Shown here: piece after piece, positions 16,250 through 24,806 of the stretch
Layout of the letters: each line of letters starts with the position of its first letter
Numbering within the stretch: the stretch's first letter is position 1
Assembly: GCF_000374165.1 (NCBI RefSeq)
Contig: NZ_KB893716.1
Coordinates: 1-64,000 of the forward strand
Length of the DNA: 64,000 nt
DNA from: Parafrankia elaeagni
Lineage (GTDB): Bacteria; Actinomycetota; Actinomycetes; Frankiales; Frankiaceae
Direction of reading: 5' to 3'
The notes under the pieces: model-generated
Told to the model about the DNA's origin: nothing
Seen by the model: only the letters and a program-made list of their open reading frames with translations
Database searches by the model: none
Translations under genes and position numbers: made by a program

Positions 16250-17389
16250 ATGAACCTGGACCACGCCCCGACGCCACCCGACCCGGTGGTCGCCCTGACC
16301 GGCTTCGCCCGCATGCTGCGCGCCCAGGGTGTCCCGGCCGACACCAGCCGGCTGGCCGCCGCGGTCGAGGCGGTCGCGCACCTCGACGCGACGGATCCCA
16401 CGGCGGTGTACTGGGCCGGCCGGCTGACCCTGTGCGCCGAGCCGGACGACCTGGCTCGGTACGACACCCTGTTCGAGGAGTGGTTCGGCCCGGCCGCGCG
16501 CGCCGGCGGCCCCCCGACCCCGCCACCACCTCCGCCGGCGCGGGCCGGTGCGGTCCGCGCGGCGCGCGCGTCGTCCCAGACCCCGCCGGGCCACGACGCC
16601 CTGGGGGAGGAGGACGAGCTGGCGGTCGCCGCCAGCGAGGCCGAACGCCTGCGCCACAAGGACGTCACGCAGCTCACCACGGCGGAGCGGGCCGAGGTGA
16701 ACCGGCTCGTCGCACTGCTCGCTCCCCGGGCGGGGGTGCGCCGCACCCACCGCTGGCAGCCCGGCCGCGGCCGGCGCCTCGACCTACGGCGGACGGTGCG
16801 CGGCATGGTCCGCGGCGGCGAGCCCCTGCGGCTGCCCACACTGCGCCGCCGGGTGCGTGCCCGCCGGCTGGTCCTGCTCATCGACGTCAGCGGTTCGATG
16901 GCCCCCTACGCGGACCTGATGCTGCGCTTCGCCCACGCGGCGGTGCGGGTGCGACCCGCCGGCACCGAGGTGTTCACCGTCGGTACCCGGCTGACCCGGC
17001 TGACCCCGCACCTGCGCCTGCGCGATCCGCAGGAGGCCCTCGACGCGGCCGGCAGAGCCATCCCGGACTGGAGCGGCGGCACCAGGCTCGGTGAGTCCCT
17101 GCGAGCGATGCTGGACCTGTGGGGTCAGCGCGGCGCCACCCGGCAGGCCGTCACCGTGCTCGTCTCGGACGGGTGGGAGCGTGGTGACGTGACCCTGCTC
17201 GGCGAGCAGACCGCCCGGCTCTCCCGGCTCTCCCACCGGGTCCTGTGGGTGAACCCGCACCGGGGGCGGGAAGGGTTCGCACCGGTCGCGGCCGGGATGG
17301 CGGCCGCCCTCCCCCATGTCGACGAGCTGCTGGCCGGGCACACGTTCGACGCACTCCAGGAACTGGCAGAGGTGATCCTCCATGCGTGA
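16250..17389 (+). CDS. CoxE-like VWA-domain protein
   Basis: CoxE proteins work with a MoxR ATPase in maturing cox-type molybdenum hydroxylases. The C-terminal half is a von Willebrand A domain with the metal-ion site DVSGSMAPY and the later WSGGTRLGES and VLVSDGWERGD segments. The N-terminal half is helical (VVALTGFARMLRAQGVPADT), followed by a poly-Pro linker (PPTPPPPPP). Length is 379 residues. The start is three bases after the ATPase gene, and the end overlaps the XdhC-like gene by eight bases. Confidence 0.9.
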   Translation: MNLDHAPTPPDPVVALTGFARMLRAQGVPADTSRLAAAVEAVAHLDATDPTAVYWAGRLTLCAEPDDLARYDTLFEEWFGPAARAGGPPTPPPPPPARAGAVRAARASSQTPPGHDALGEEDELAVAASEAERLRHKDVTQLTTAERAEVNRLVALLAPRAGVRRTHRWQPGRGRRLDLRRTVRGMVRGGEPLRLPTLRRRVRARRLVLLIDVSGSMAPYADLMLRFAHAAVRVRPAGTEVFTVGTRLTRLTPHLRLRDPQEALDAAGRAIPDWSGGTRLGESLRAMLDLWGQRGATRQAVTVLVSDGWERGDVTLLGEQTARLSRLSHRVLWVNPHRGREGFAPVAAGMAAALPHVDELLAGHTFDALQELAEVILHA

Positions 17390-18584
17390 TGTGCTCGAGG
17401 AGCTCCATCGGTGGTGGTCGGCCGGTGAGACGGTCGGCCTGGCCACCGTCGTGGGCACCTGGAAGTCCGCGCCGCGCCAGCCGGGCGCCGCGATGCTCGT
17501 CGCCCCCGACGGCACCGCCGCGGGCAGTGTCTCCGGCGGATGCGTCGAGGGCGACGTCTACGAACTCGCCGGCTCGTGCCGGACGACCGCCGCCCCGCAG
17601 CTGCGGCGCTACGGCGTCAGCGACGACGACGCGTTCTCCGTCGGCCTCACCTGCGGCGGGATCATCGACGTCTTCGTCGAACCCGTGAGCCAGCAGACCT
17701 TCCCCGACCTGGGTGAGATCGTCGACGACATCCGGGCCGGACGTCCGGTGGCGGTGGCGACCCTCGTCAGCGGGGTCGCCGACAGCCCGGTCGGGGCCCG
17801 GCTCGTCGTGCGGCCCGACACCGTCGCGGGCTCACTCGGCGGGCCCCGTCTCGACGACGCCGTCCGCGACGACGCCCGCGGCCTGCTGGAGCGGGGAACC
17901 ACCGCGGTCCTGCGCTACGGCCCGCGCGGGGAACGGCGCGGCACCGACGTCGCCGTCTTCGTCGCCGCCTACGCACCGCGCCCGCGGATGATCGTGTTCG
18001 GCGCGATCGACTTCGCCGCCGCGGTGGCCCGCATCGGCACCTTCCTGGGCTACCGGGTCACCGTCTGCGACGCGCGGGCGACCTTCGCGACGCGGGCGCG
18101 GTTCCCCGATGCCGACGAGGTCGTCGTCGAGTGGCCGCACCGGTACCTCACCCGCACCGAGGTCGACGAACGCACCGTCGTGTGCGTCCTCACCCACGAC
18201 CCGAAGTTCGACGTCCCGCTGCTCGAGGTGGCGCTGAGAATGCCGCTGGCCTACCTCGGTGCGATGGGATCGCGGCGCACGAACGACGACCGCCTCGCCC
18301 GCCTGCGGAAACGCGGGTTCACCACGGCGGACCTCGCCCGGCTGCGCGCCCCCATCGGCCTCGACATCGGCGGCCGAACCCCGGAGGAAACCGCCGTCTC
18401 CATCGCGGCGGAGATCATCGCGTCCCGCTGGGGCGGGTCGGGTGCGCAGCTGAGCTCCGTCTCGGGCCCCATCCACCACGATCCTGTGACCGGCCCCGAC
18501 CCTGGGACCGGCTCCGCTGTGACCGACTCCGATGCTGTGACCGACTCCGATCTCGAACTACTGCCACTGTGGAGGAAAGCATGA
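17382..18584 (+). CDS. XdhC/CoxI-family molybdenum cofactor insertion protein
   Basis: XdhC proteins bind the molybdenum cofactor, protect it during sulfuration and hand it to the large subunit. The N-terminal XdhC_CoxI domain shows GTWKSAPRQPGAAMLV and GSVSGGCVEGDVY. The C-terminal Rossmann domain (from about 205, PRMIVFGAIDFAAAVARI) carries YLGAMGSRRTNDDR and PIGLDIGGRTPEETAVSIAAEI, all typical. The tail after residue 360 contains repeated VTDSD/VTGPD pieces and looks disordered. Length is 400 residues. It overlaps both neighbours, so it is translated with the large subunit. Confidence 0.92.
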   Translation: MRDVLEELHRWWSAGETVGLATVVGTWKSAPRQPGAAMLVAPDGTAAGSVSGGCVEGDVYELAGSCRTTAAPQLRRYGVSDDDAFSVGLTCGGIIDVFVEPVSQQTFPDLGEIVDDIRAGRPVAVATLVSGVADSPVGARLVVRPDTVAGSLGGPRLDDAVRDDARGLLERGTTAVLRYGPRGERRGTDVAVFVAAYAPRPRMIVFGAIDFAAAVARIGTFLGYRVTVCDARATFATRARFPDADEVVVEWPHRYLTRTEVDERTVVCVLTHDPKFDVPLLEVALRMPLAYLGAMGSRRTNDDRLARLRKRGFTTADLARLRAPIGLDIGGRTPEETAVSIAAEIIASRWGGSGAQLSSVSGPIHHDPVTGPDPGTGSAVTDSDAVTDSDLELLPLWRKA

Positions 18585-20914
18585 CGGATGTCGCCGTCAC
18601 GACGGCCGCTGCCCGTTACACCGGTGCCCGGGTACGGCGAGTCGAGGACCCGCGGCTGCTGACCGGGCAGGGCACGTTCGTCGACGACATCACGCGGCCC
18701 GGGATGCTGCACGCGTGCTTCGTGCGCAGCCCGTTCGCCCGGGCGCGCATCGTCGGCATCGACACGTCGGCGGCGCTCGCGCTCGACGGGGTCCATGCCG
18801 TGTTCGTCGCCTCGGACCTCAATCCCGGCGTCCACGAGCAGTGGCACGCAGTCGTCGGGCGCGACGTCCCGGACACCCCGCGGCCCGCTCTCGCCGAGGG
18901 CGAGGTGCGTTTCGTCGGCGATCCCGTCGCGCTCGTGGTCGCGGTCAACCGCTACGTCGCCGAGGACGCGATGGAACTCGTCGACGTCGACTACGACCCG
19001 CTGCCCGCGGTCGCGAACTACGAGCAGGCGCAGGCCTCCAGTGAGCGCGTGCACGAGGCCTACGCCAACAACGTCGCCGGAGAACTGCGCGGGGCGCCGC
19101 CGGACGAGATCGACGAGGTCTGCCGGACCGCCGCCCATGTCGAGACCGGGACCGTCTACCAGCAGGCGTACGCCCCGGTACCGATGGAGACCCGGGGCAT
19201 CGTCGTGGAGTGGTCGGGCGGGGAGCTCACGATCTGGGCGACGTCGCAGGCGCCGCACGAGCTGCGGGCGTTCGCCGGGCGGCTGCTCGGCATGCCGGAG
19301 CACCGCGTCCGGGTCATCATGCGGGACGCCGGTGGCGGCTTCGGGCAGAAGGTCCAGGCGCTGCGCGAGGACATGTGCATCCTGCTCGCCGCGAAGAAGG
19401 TGCCGGCGGCGCTGAAGTGGATCGAGGACCGGCGCGAGAACCTCATGGCCGGCAACATGGCCCGCCATGAACACGGCCTGGCGCGCATGGCCTTCGACGC
19501 GGACGGCACCATTCTCGCCGCGCAGATCGACCATGTGCAGGACGTCGGGGCGTACCCGACGCCGTGGCCGGTGGGCACCTCGGTGGCGGTCTGTCTGATG
19601 TTCCCCGGCCCGTACCGCGTGCCGCTCGCGACCTGGTCGACGACGTCGGTGTTCTCGAACACGCTGGGCCGCGGCGCGTACCGCGGGCCGTGGCAGTACG
19701 AGTCGGTCGCCCGGGAGGTGCTGCTCGACAACGCGGCCCGGCACATGGGCATCGACCCGATCGAGCTGCGCCGGCGCAACTTCCTCGCCCGCGCCGACAT
19801 GCCGCACGTGAACCCCTGCGGGATGCCCTACGACCACATGTCGCCCCGCGAGGTGTTCGAGGAGGCACTGACGCTGCTCGACTACGACGCCTTCCGCCGC
19901 GAGCAGGCCGAGGCCCGCGCGAACGGGCGCTACATCGGCGTCGGCACCTGCAGCTACGTCGAGCCGACCACCGCCGGCATGCCGTACTACGCGACCGAGG
20001 GCGCGACCATCCGCATCGAGCCGACCGGCGCCGTCAACGTGTACGTCGCCGGCGGCTCGACCGGCAACAGCCTGGAGACCACCGCCGTCCAGGTGGCGGC
20101 CGACGTGCTCGGTGTGGACATCGACGACGTGAACAGCATCCAGGGCGACACCGCCGTCACGCCCTTCGGCGGCGGCACCGGCGGCAGCCGCAGCGGCTCG
20201 ATGATCGTCGGTGCGGTCGGGTCGACGGCGGAGATCCTGCGCGAACGCATCATCGCGATCGCCGCGCACCGGCTGGAGGCAGCGGTCGACGACATCGAGC
20301 TCGGGAACGGCCGGGCGACCGTGCGCGGCACCCCGACGGTCGGCCTGTCGATCGCCGAGATCGCGAACATCGCGTACTTCGAGTCCGGCAGCCTGCCGCC
20401 CGGTGTGCAGCCGGGGCTGGAGGCGAGCGGCCGGCACCAGGCGCAGGCCCCGATGCTCTGGGCGAACGCCACGCACGTGTGCACCTGCGAGGTCGACACC
20501 GTGACCGGGGTCGTCACGTTCCTGCGCTACATCGTCAGTGAGGACTGCGGGCCGCGGATCAACCCGAACATCGTCGAGGGCCAGATCGACGGCGGCACCG
20601 TGCAGGGCATCGGCGGTGCCCTCTACGAGGACCTCGCCTACGACGACGACGGCAACCCGGTCGCGACCACCTTCATCGACTACCTGCTGCCCACGATCGC
20701 CGAGGTTCCCGAGATCGAGCACGTCCACCTGGAGACGCCGGGCCCGGGGCCCGGCGGCCACAAGGGCGTCGGTGAGGGCGGCGCGATCGGCGCGCCCCCC
20801 GCCGTCATCAACGCGGTGGCCGACGCGCTCGCCCCGTTCGGTGTCACCATCACCCACCTGCCGCTCACCCCGGCCTCCATCGTCACGCTCCTCGACGGTC
20901 GGACGGCCCCGTAG
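18581..20914 (+). CDS. Molybdenum hydroxylase large subunit (CoxL-like, not a classical CO dehydrogenase)
   Basis: This 777-residue subunit holds the molybdopterin cytosine dinucleotide cofactor. The N-terminal domain starts RRVEDPRLLTGQGTFVDD, as in the CoxL/CutL family. Conserved GGGFGQK (251-257), GGTGGSRSGS and the catalytic glutamate in GVGEGGAIGAPPA (Glu732) are intact. The active-site loop reads GAYRGPWQYES (366-371 AYRGPW). Form I CO dehydrogenase has AYRCSFR and form II has AYRGAGR, so the Cys that builds the Cu-Mo centre is absent. A role in aldehyde or heteroaromatic oxidation is more likely. The gene closes the operon, where most cox loci put it third or earlier. GGAGGAAAGC precedes the ATG. 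Confidence 0.92.
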   Translation: MTDVAVTTAAARYTGARVRRVEDPRLLTGQGTFVDDITRPGMLHACFVRSPFARARIVGIDTSAALALDGVHAVFVASDLNPGVHEQWHAVVGRDVPDTPRPALAEGEVRFVGDPVALVVAVNRYVAEDAMELVDVDYDPLPAVANYEQAQASSERVHEAYANNVAGELRGAPPDEIDEVCRTAAHVETGTVYQQAYAPVPMETRGIVVEWSGGELTIWATSQAPHELRAFAGRLLGMPEHRVRVIMRDAGGGFGQKVQALREDMCILLAAKKVPAALKWIEDRRENLMAGNMARHEHGLARMAFDADGTILAAQIDHVQDVGAYPTPWPVGTSVAVCLMFPGPYRVPLATWSTTSVFSNTLGRGAYRGPWQYESVAREVLLDNAARHMGIDPIELRRRNFLARADMPHVNPCGMPYDHMSPREVFEEALTLLDYDAFRREQAEARANGRYIGVGTCSYVEPTTAGMPYYATEGATIRIEPTGAVNVYVAGGSTGNSLETTAVQVAADVLGVDIDDVNSIQGDTAVTPFGGGTGGSRSGSMIVGAVGSTAEILRERIIAIAAHRLEAAVDDIELGNGRATVRGTPTVGLSIAEIANIAYFESGSLPPGVQPGLEASGRHQAQAPMLWANATHVCTCEVDTVTGVVTFLRYIVSEDCGPRINPNIVEGQIDGGTVQGIGGALYEDLAYDDDGNPVATTFIDYLLPTIAEVPEIEHVHLETPGPGPGGHKGVGEGGAIGAPPAVINAVADALAPFGVTITHLPLTPASIVTLLDGRTAP

Positions 20915-20945
20915 CCTGGCGGCGGCGAGCAGGAGGGTCTGATCG

Positions 20946-21806
20946 ATGACCAGGCGGGAGACGGACGTGGCGCAGGAGGCCGACGCCGGTGAGGTGAGCG
21001 CCGGTGAGGTGAGCGCCGGTGAGGTGAGCGCCGGCGGGGAGGGCGGTACCGCGGAGACGACCTGGGCGGCACCGCTTCCGGCGGACACGGTGGGCCTGCT
21101 GGAAGGGCTGACGACCACGCGGGCCATCCGCCGGTACACCGACGAACCGGTGCCGCGCCAGGCGTTACGGGCCATGCTGTTCGCCGCCACCCGGGCGCCG
21201 AGCGGCTCCAACCGGCAGCCGTTCCGGTTCATCGTGCTGACGGACGGCCCGAAGGCTGCCGCGGCGAAAGCGTTGATCGGGCAGGCCGCCCGGCGGGTCT
21301 GGAACGGAAAACGCCAGGCGGACGGATACGACAGCGGCTCAGGGAGACAGACCGACTCGCCCAAGGCCCGGACGGCGCGCGCGATGCAGCAGTTCGTCGA
21401 CGAGTTCGAGCGGATCCCGGTGGTCGTTCTCCCGTGCCTGGTCCGGTACCGCGACCCGACGCCGTCCGAAGGTGCCTCGGTGTATCCGGCCTGTCAGAAC
21501 CTGCTGCTCGCCGCCCGCGCGCTCGGTTACGGCGGCGCGTTCACCGGCTGGAACTTCGCCGTCGACGCCGAGCTGAGAGACCTGTTGGGAGTGCCGGCCA
21601 ACACCTTCGTCGCCGGCACGATCACGCTGGGCAGGCCGGCGGGCCGGCACGGCCCGGTGCGCCGGCGCCCGCTGGCGGAACTCGTGTACGAGGACGAGTG
21701 GGGCGGGGTGGCGGACTGGGCGCTCGACCCGCCCGGAACGGAACACACCTCGGCGGGCCCGCCCCGGCCGGCAACGCCCGCACGGCGCGGCGAAGGGCCG
21801 CGGTGA
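20946..21806 (+). CDS. Nitroreductase-family flavoprotein
   Basis: The protein is an FMN-dependent nitroreductase-fold oxidoreductase. TTRAIRRYTDEPVP (about 58-71) and APSGSNRQPFRFIVL form the FMN-binding site, and YPACQNLLLAARALGYGGAFT is the dimer/FMN helix. It is 286 residues long because of an N-terminal extension with three tandem EVSAG units. AGGAGGG precedes the ATG 31 bases after the molybdenum hydroxylase operon, so it may be co-transcribed. Its substrate cannot be read from the sequence; quinone or nitro-compound reduction is known in the family. Confidence 0.85.
   Translation: MTRRETDVAQEADAGEVSAGEVSAGEVSAGGEGGTAETTWAAPLPADTVGLLEGLTTTRAIRRYTDEPVPRQALRAMLFAATRAPSGSNRQPFRFIVLTDGPKAAAAKALIGQAARRVWNGKRQADGYDSGSGRQTDSPKARTARAMQQFVDEFERIPVVVLPCLVRYRDPTPSEGASVYPACQNLLLAARALGYGGAFTGWNFAVDAELRDLLGVPANTFVAGTITLGRPAGRHGPVRRRPLAELVYEDEWGGVADWALDPPGTEHTSAGPPRPATPARRGEGPR
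20985..21029 (+). repeat. Three 15-base tandem repeats in the nitroreductase gene
   Basis: The unit gccggtgaggtgagc occurs three times in a row, encoding AGEVS repeats near the N-terminus. The unit keeps the frame, so slippage would only change length. Confidence 0.92.
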
Positions 21807-21839
21807 CGACACCGACCGCAGGGGGAGGATCTCGATCCC

Positions 21840-21986
21840 ATGTCGTTCACGGACCAGGAAATCGCGTACCTGCGATCGCAGCCGGTTGCGCGACTCGCGA
21901 CTCTTTCCTCCACTGAACAGCCCGATGGGGTCCCCTCGCCTTCGAATTCGACGGGACCTACCCTCTGGGTGGGAGGTTCCGGCCCC
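21840..21986 (+). pseudogene. N-terminal fragment of a PPOX/F420-type flavin oxidase
   Basis: The first 49 codons read MSFTDQEIAYLRSQPVARLA and LWVGGSGP, the recognisable beginning of a pyridoxamine-phosphate-oxidase-like (F420-dependent) family that is normally about 130-150 residues. After LWVGGSGP the frame turns into Arg/Pro-rich sequence with no similarity to the fold. The fragment starts 34 bases after the nitroreductase gene. It ends where a minus-strand fragment begins, so it appears broken by recombination. Confidence 0.6.
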
Positions 21987-22098
21987 CTCCGGCGGGCGAG
22001 TCAGCCTGCGCGGCGGGAACCGCAGCGGCCCCAACGGCCGGCGGCAGGGCAAGGACGGCCGCGAGCAGAACACGGCCCGGGCGGGGAAAAAGGCGCAT
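21982..22098 (-). pseudogene. Possible N-terminal remnant of a secreted protein
   Basis: On the minus strand the frame starting at 22098 reads MRLFPRPGRVLLAAVLALPP followed by AVGAAAVPAAQADSPAGGG: a textbook export signal with an Ala-x-Ala cleavage region and nothing after it. It abuts the PPOX fragment on one side and the SDR fragment on the other. It may be a chance resemblance in GC-rich DNA, but the precise fit between two other fragments supports debris. Confidence 0.35.
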
Positions 22099-22116
22099 CA
22101 GTACTCCGCATCGGCA

Positions 22117-22338
22117 GATGTCGGACGGAATCTGGCGCCGGGCCTGCATGTCACGGACACCATCCGCCAGGAGTTCACCCCGCAGATGATCGAGGGCCAC
22201 CGGCACCACCAGTTCCTCGATCTGGAGGGCAACGAGCAGGACATCGTCGACGCGATGCTCTACCTCTGCTCGGCGAAGGCGCGTTTCGTCACCGGCGAGA
22301 CGATGCGCGTCACCGCCGGCTATGCGAGCTCCCTCTGA
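22117..22338 (+). pseudogene. C-terminal fragment of an SDR oxidoreductase
   Basis: The frame ending at 22338 reads VGRNLAPGLHVTDTIRQEFT and on through DIVDAMLYLCSAKARFVTGE to TMRVTAGYASSL. This matches the last 70 residues of SDR enzymes (VRVNALAPG..., LYLCSD.ARFVTGE...). The Rossmann core, Ser and YxxxK residues are absent. Upstream in the same frame the sequence is low-complexity Gly/Arg. It is a decayed copy or an insertion remnant. Confidence 0.6.
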
Positions 22339-22441
22339 CTCGACCTGCGCCCTCGAGACCGAGCACGCTCGTGCGAGAGCCGTCAGTGCCGTCAGTGCCG
22401 TCAGGTCCCAGCGCCGTGGCCGAGAGCGGTGTTCGTCCCGG

Positions 22442-23062
22442 TCACTGGGGGTGCAGCGGCTCCCCGCGTTCGAGCATCGCGACGAGTTTCGCCAGGCGGT
22501 TCACCCGACTGGACGGACTCGGCGCTGCCAGGATCCGATGCAGAACGGCGTAGCGGTCTCGGCGGTTCAGTTCCGCGAACGCCGACCCGGCAGCCGGTGA
22601 CGCGGCCAGTGCGGCAGCCAGGTCGTCGGGCACCGTCGCCGTGGCCGCTCCGGCGTAGGCCCGATCCCATCGTCCGTCCGCCTTCGCGCGGTCGATCTCG
22701 GCGTGCCCGCGGGGACGCATCCGACCCTCCTCGATCAGGCGCGCCACAAGTCCGGTGTTCCGCAGGGACCACAGCGAGTTCCTGCGGCGTGGGGTGAACC
22801 GCAGGCGGAAGGTCGCCGCGTCGACGCTCTTCTTCTGTCCGTCGATCCATCCGCTGCACAGCGCCTCATGCAGGGCGAGCTCGTAACTCAGCGACGTCGG
22901 AGAGGTGGTGCCCTTCTTCGCCAGCAGCAGCCACACCCCGTCGGAGACGGCCTCGTTCACGTCCAGCCAGGCCCGCCACGCCGCGACATCGGCAACTGTC
23001 AGTATCTCGGGCTGGGCACCGGTGCGCGGCTCCGCCCCGGCCGTCCCGTCGCCCTCGCCCAT
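22442..23062 (-). CDS. YdeI/OmpD-associated family protein
   Basis: This 206-residue cytoplasmic protein resembles the YdeI/OmpD-associated family, whose members are common in actinobacteria and have no settled biochemical role. Typical motifs are WLDVNEAVSDGVWLLLAKKG, the SYELALHEALCSGWIDGQKK block, FTPRRRNSLWS and the C-terminal FAELNRRDRYAVLHRI helix. I prefer the ATG at 23062 (MGEGDGTAG); an earlier start would add 18 residues with no family match. It is transcribed alone, convergent with the debris to its left. Confidence 0.75.
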   Translation of the reverse strand: MGEGDGTAGAEPRTGAQPEILTVADVAAWRAWLDVNEAVSDGVWLLLAKKGTTSPTSLSYELALHEALCSGWIDGQKKSVDAATFRLRFTPRRRNSLWSLRNTGLVARLIEEGRMRPRGHAEIDRAKADGRWDRAYAGAATATVPDDLAAALAASPAAGSAFAELNRRDRYAVLHRILAAPSPSSRVNRLAKLVAMLERGEPLHPQ

Positions 23063-23164
23063 GACTTCCAGCCTACAAAGCCCGACCTGAGCGGAGGCGG
23101 GACAGCGCCGCAGCATAGGCGGTCGGATCGGCCAGTGCCCTGTCGACCTGAATTCGGCACGGGA

Positions 23165-23788
23165 TCAGGGCAGGGGGTGGCCGTGGGCGGCGAGTTGCTC
23201 GCGGACAATGTCGCGAACGCGCTGCGCGTGGCGCTCGAGCCGTCCTCGGGGTACGTCGTCGAGCTGTGGTGGGGCGTTCGGGGTCGGCGGCCGACGCTCG
23301 GGAAAGGTGATCGGCAGCCGGCGGGTCCGCAGGTTCGCCCGCCGCCATCGGCGGTAGTCCCCGAACCGGGTCGGGGCGTCGTCCAGTGTGACGGGCGGGC
23401 CGCCGCGGCGCGGGCGCTGGACCACGACACCCGCCCACCGTTCCCGGTCGCCGCTTTCGGGGTCCGACGTGTTGGCCCACGTCGCGTGGACAACCTCGGA
23501 CCAGGCGATGCGACGCCGGGACCAGGGACGGGTGACGACGAGCTGCGCGGGCTCGAAGCGGATCGACGTGCCCCACCACAGCAGCGGGGTGAGAAGCAGC
23601 CACCCGACCGCCGCGATCCCCGCCCCGGCGTCGCCCGACAGGTCCAGGGTCAGGGCCAGTACCGTTCCGACCAGGACAGCGGGCAGGAGTGCGACGCCGA
23701 ACGCCTCGGTGAACTGCCCGGGCAGCGCCCGCACCGTCACGGTGGGCGCCGGTGGGTCGTCGGATGACGGATCATGCGCCGCGCTCAC
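23165..23788 (-). CDS. PH-domain membrane protein
   Basis: The product has about 207 residues from a GTG at 23788. Two hydrophobic stretches (FGVALLPAVLVGTVLALTL and AGIAAVGWLLLTPLLWW) form a membrane hairpin. A bacterial PH-like domain follows, with TSIRFEPAQLVVTRPWSRRRIAWSEV and WAGVVVQRPRRGGPPVTL. The C-terminal helix is basic. Such proteins are widespread in actinobacteria and their function is unknown. It lies 65 bases downstream of the TetR gene stop in the same direction, so the two may form an operon. Confidence 0.65.
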   Translation of the reverse strand: MSAAHDPSSDDPPAPTVTVRALPGQFTEAFGVALLPAVLVGTVLALTLDLSGDAGAGIAAVGWLLLTPLLWWGTSIRFEPAQLVVTRPWSRRRIAWSEVVHATWANTSDPESGDRERWAGVVVQRPRRGGPPVTLDDAPTRFGDYRRWRRANLRTRRLPITFPERRPPTPNAPPQLDDVPRGRLERHAQRVRDIVREQLAAHGHPLP

Positions 23789-23853
23789 CGGCCCAGTGTG
23801 GCCGTGGCGGCCGCGCGGCCGCTGTCGAGCAGCGGACACCGCCTCACGGAGGC

Positions 23854-24516
23854 TCAGAGGCCGGTCGTCGGCTCCAGCATGGCCCGGGTCGCATCCATCC
23901 AGTTCTGGCCGGAGAGCCTGCGGAACGCGCTGACGAGGGTGGCTCCGAGATCGAAGTCCCGGGCGATGAGCCACTGGGCAGCAAGCCCGTCCCAGGTGGC
24001 GACGAACTGCCGGGCGACCTCGACCGGATCGAGGCCGGGGTGGGCCTGCCCGCTGCGTTGACGGTCGGCGACCAGCCGCGCGTAGGTCTCGACGGCGATC
24101 TGCCGGTGACGGCCGAGGAAGTCCTCCGCGGGATGGCCGGGGATCGCGGCGAGGCCGCCGAGCACGACGCGTAGACGCATCACCGGCTCCCTCGCGAGCG
24201 CGGCCTGGACATGGGCGCCGAGCGCGTCGAGGTCGAGCCCGGGCAGGCCGGCGTCGGGCGGCACTCCGTTGCGTTCGGCCTCGGCGACGGCCAGCTCGTT
24301 GTCCCGCTCGACGGCGGCGACGAGGAGGTGATCCTTGCTCGGGTAGTGGTAGAGGACGGTGGCCTCGCTGGCGCCGGCGCGCCGGGCGACGTCGGCGATC
24401 GTCACCTGCGAGTGCCCCTTCTCCAGGACGAGGTCGAGGACCGCCTGCGCGATCTCGCGCCGGCGGCCGGTCGTCCGGGCGTAGCGACCACGGGCGCGGC
24501 CGGCTGTCGATGCCAT
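23854..24516 (-). CDS. TetR-family regulator
   Basis: This TetR-type repressor has its helix-turn-helix in VTIADVARRAGASEATVLYHYPSKDHLL (about 39-66) and a C-terminal ligand domain ending MDATRAMLEPTTGL. I start it at the second ATG (24516, MASTAG); an in-frame ATG 18 bases upstream is possible. The regulator is divergent from the large lipoprotein gene at 24807. The 290 bases between them include AT-rich DNA (ctctatttaaccag at about 24581-24596) that could carry promoters and its operator. Ligand and targets are unknown. Confidence 0.85.
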   Translation of the reverse strand: MASTAGRARGRYARTTGRRREIAQAVLDLVLEKGHSQVTIADVARRAGASEATVLYHYPSKDHLLVAAVERDNELAVAEAERNGVPPDAGLPGLDLDALGAHVQAALAREPVMRLRVVLGGLAAIPGHPAEDFLGRHRQIAVETYARLVADRQRSGQAHPGLDPVEVARQFVATWDGLAAQWLIARDFDLGATLVSAFRRLSGQNWMDATRAMLEPTTGL

Positions 24517-24806
24517 GCAAGGAGCATCTCTCATGCCGAGTTCGAGTGAACATGAAACATCGTGACGCTGTATGCCCGAAATGCTCTATTTAACCAGATT
24601 TGACTCCTTGCGATGCGCCAATTTCTTATGATTCACTCAGTTTTCGCATCGAACGAAGATCGTCAAGGGCGGCACTGGTCCGCCACACCGCTGATCGCGG
24701 CCAGGGGCACGGGCGGGCCACGAGTCGCGAGGCCACCCGCTGCCGGCAGGCAGTCCGTCCGGACGCCACCGAGACGCGCCGAGAAGGCGCCCGAAACGAA
24801 GGAAGC

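Noticed and set aside
18581..20914. Annotation of the operon as carbon monoxide dehydrogenase
   Set aside because: The large subunit lacks AYRCSFR and also AYRGAGR, so CO oxidation is not supported by the active-site sequence.
18251..21364. A 1037-codon open frame on the minus strand
   Set aside because: It is antisense to the XdhC-like gene, the molybdenum hydroxylase large subunit and part of the nitroreductase gene, all with clear motifs. The product is a low-complexity, His/Arg/Val-rich shadow typical of very GC-rich DNA.
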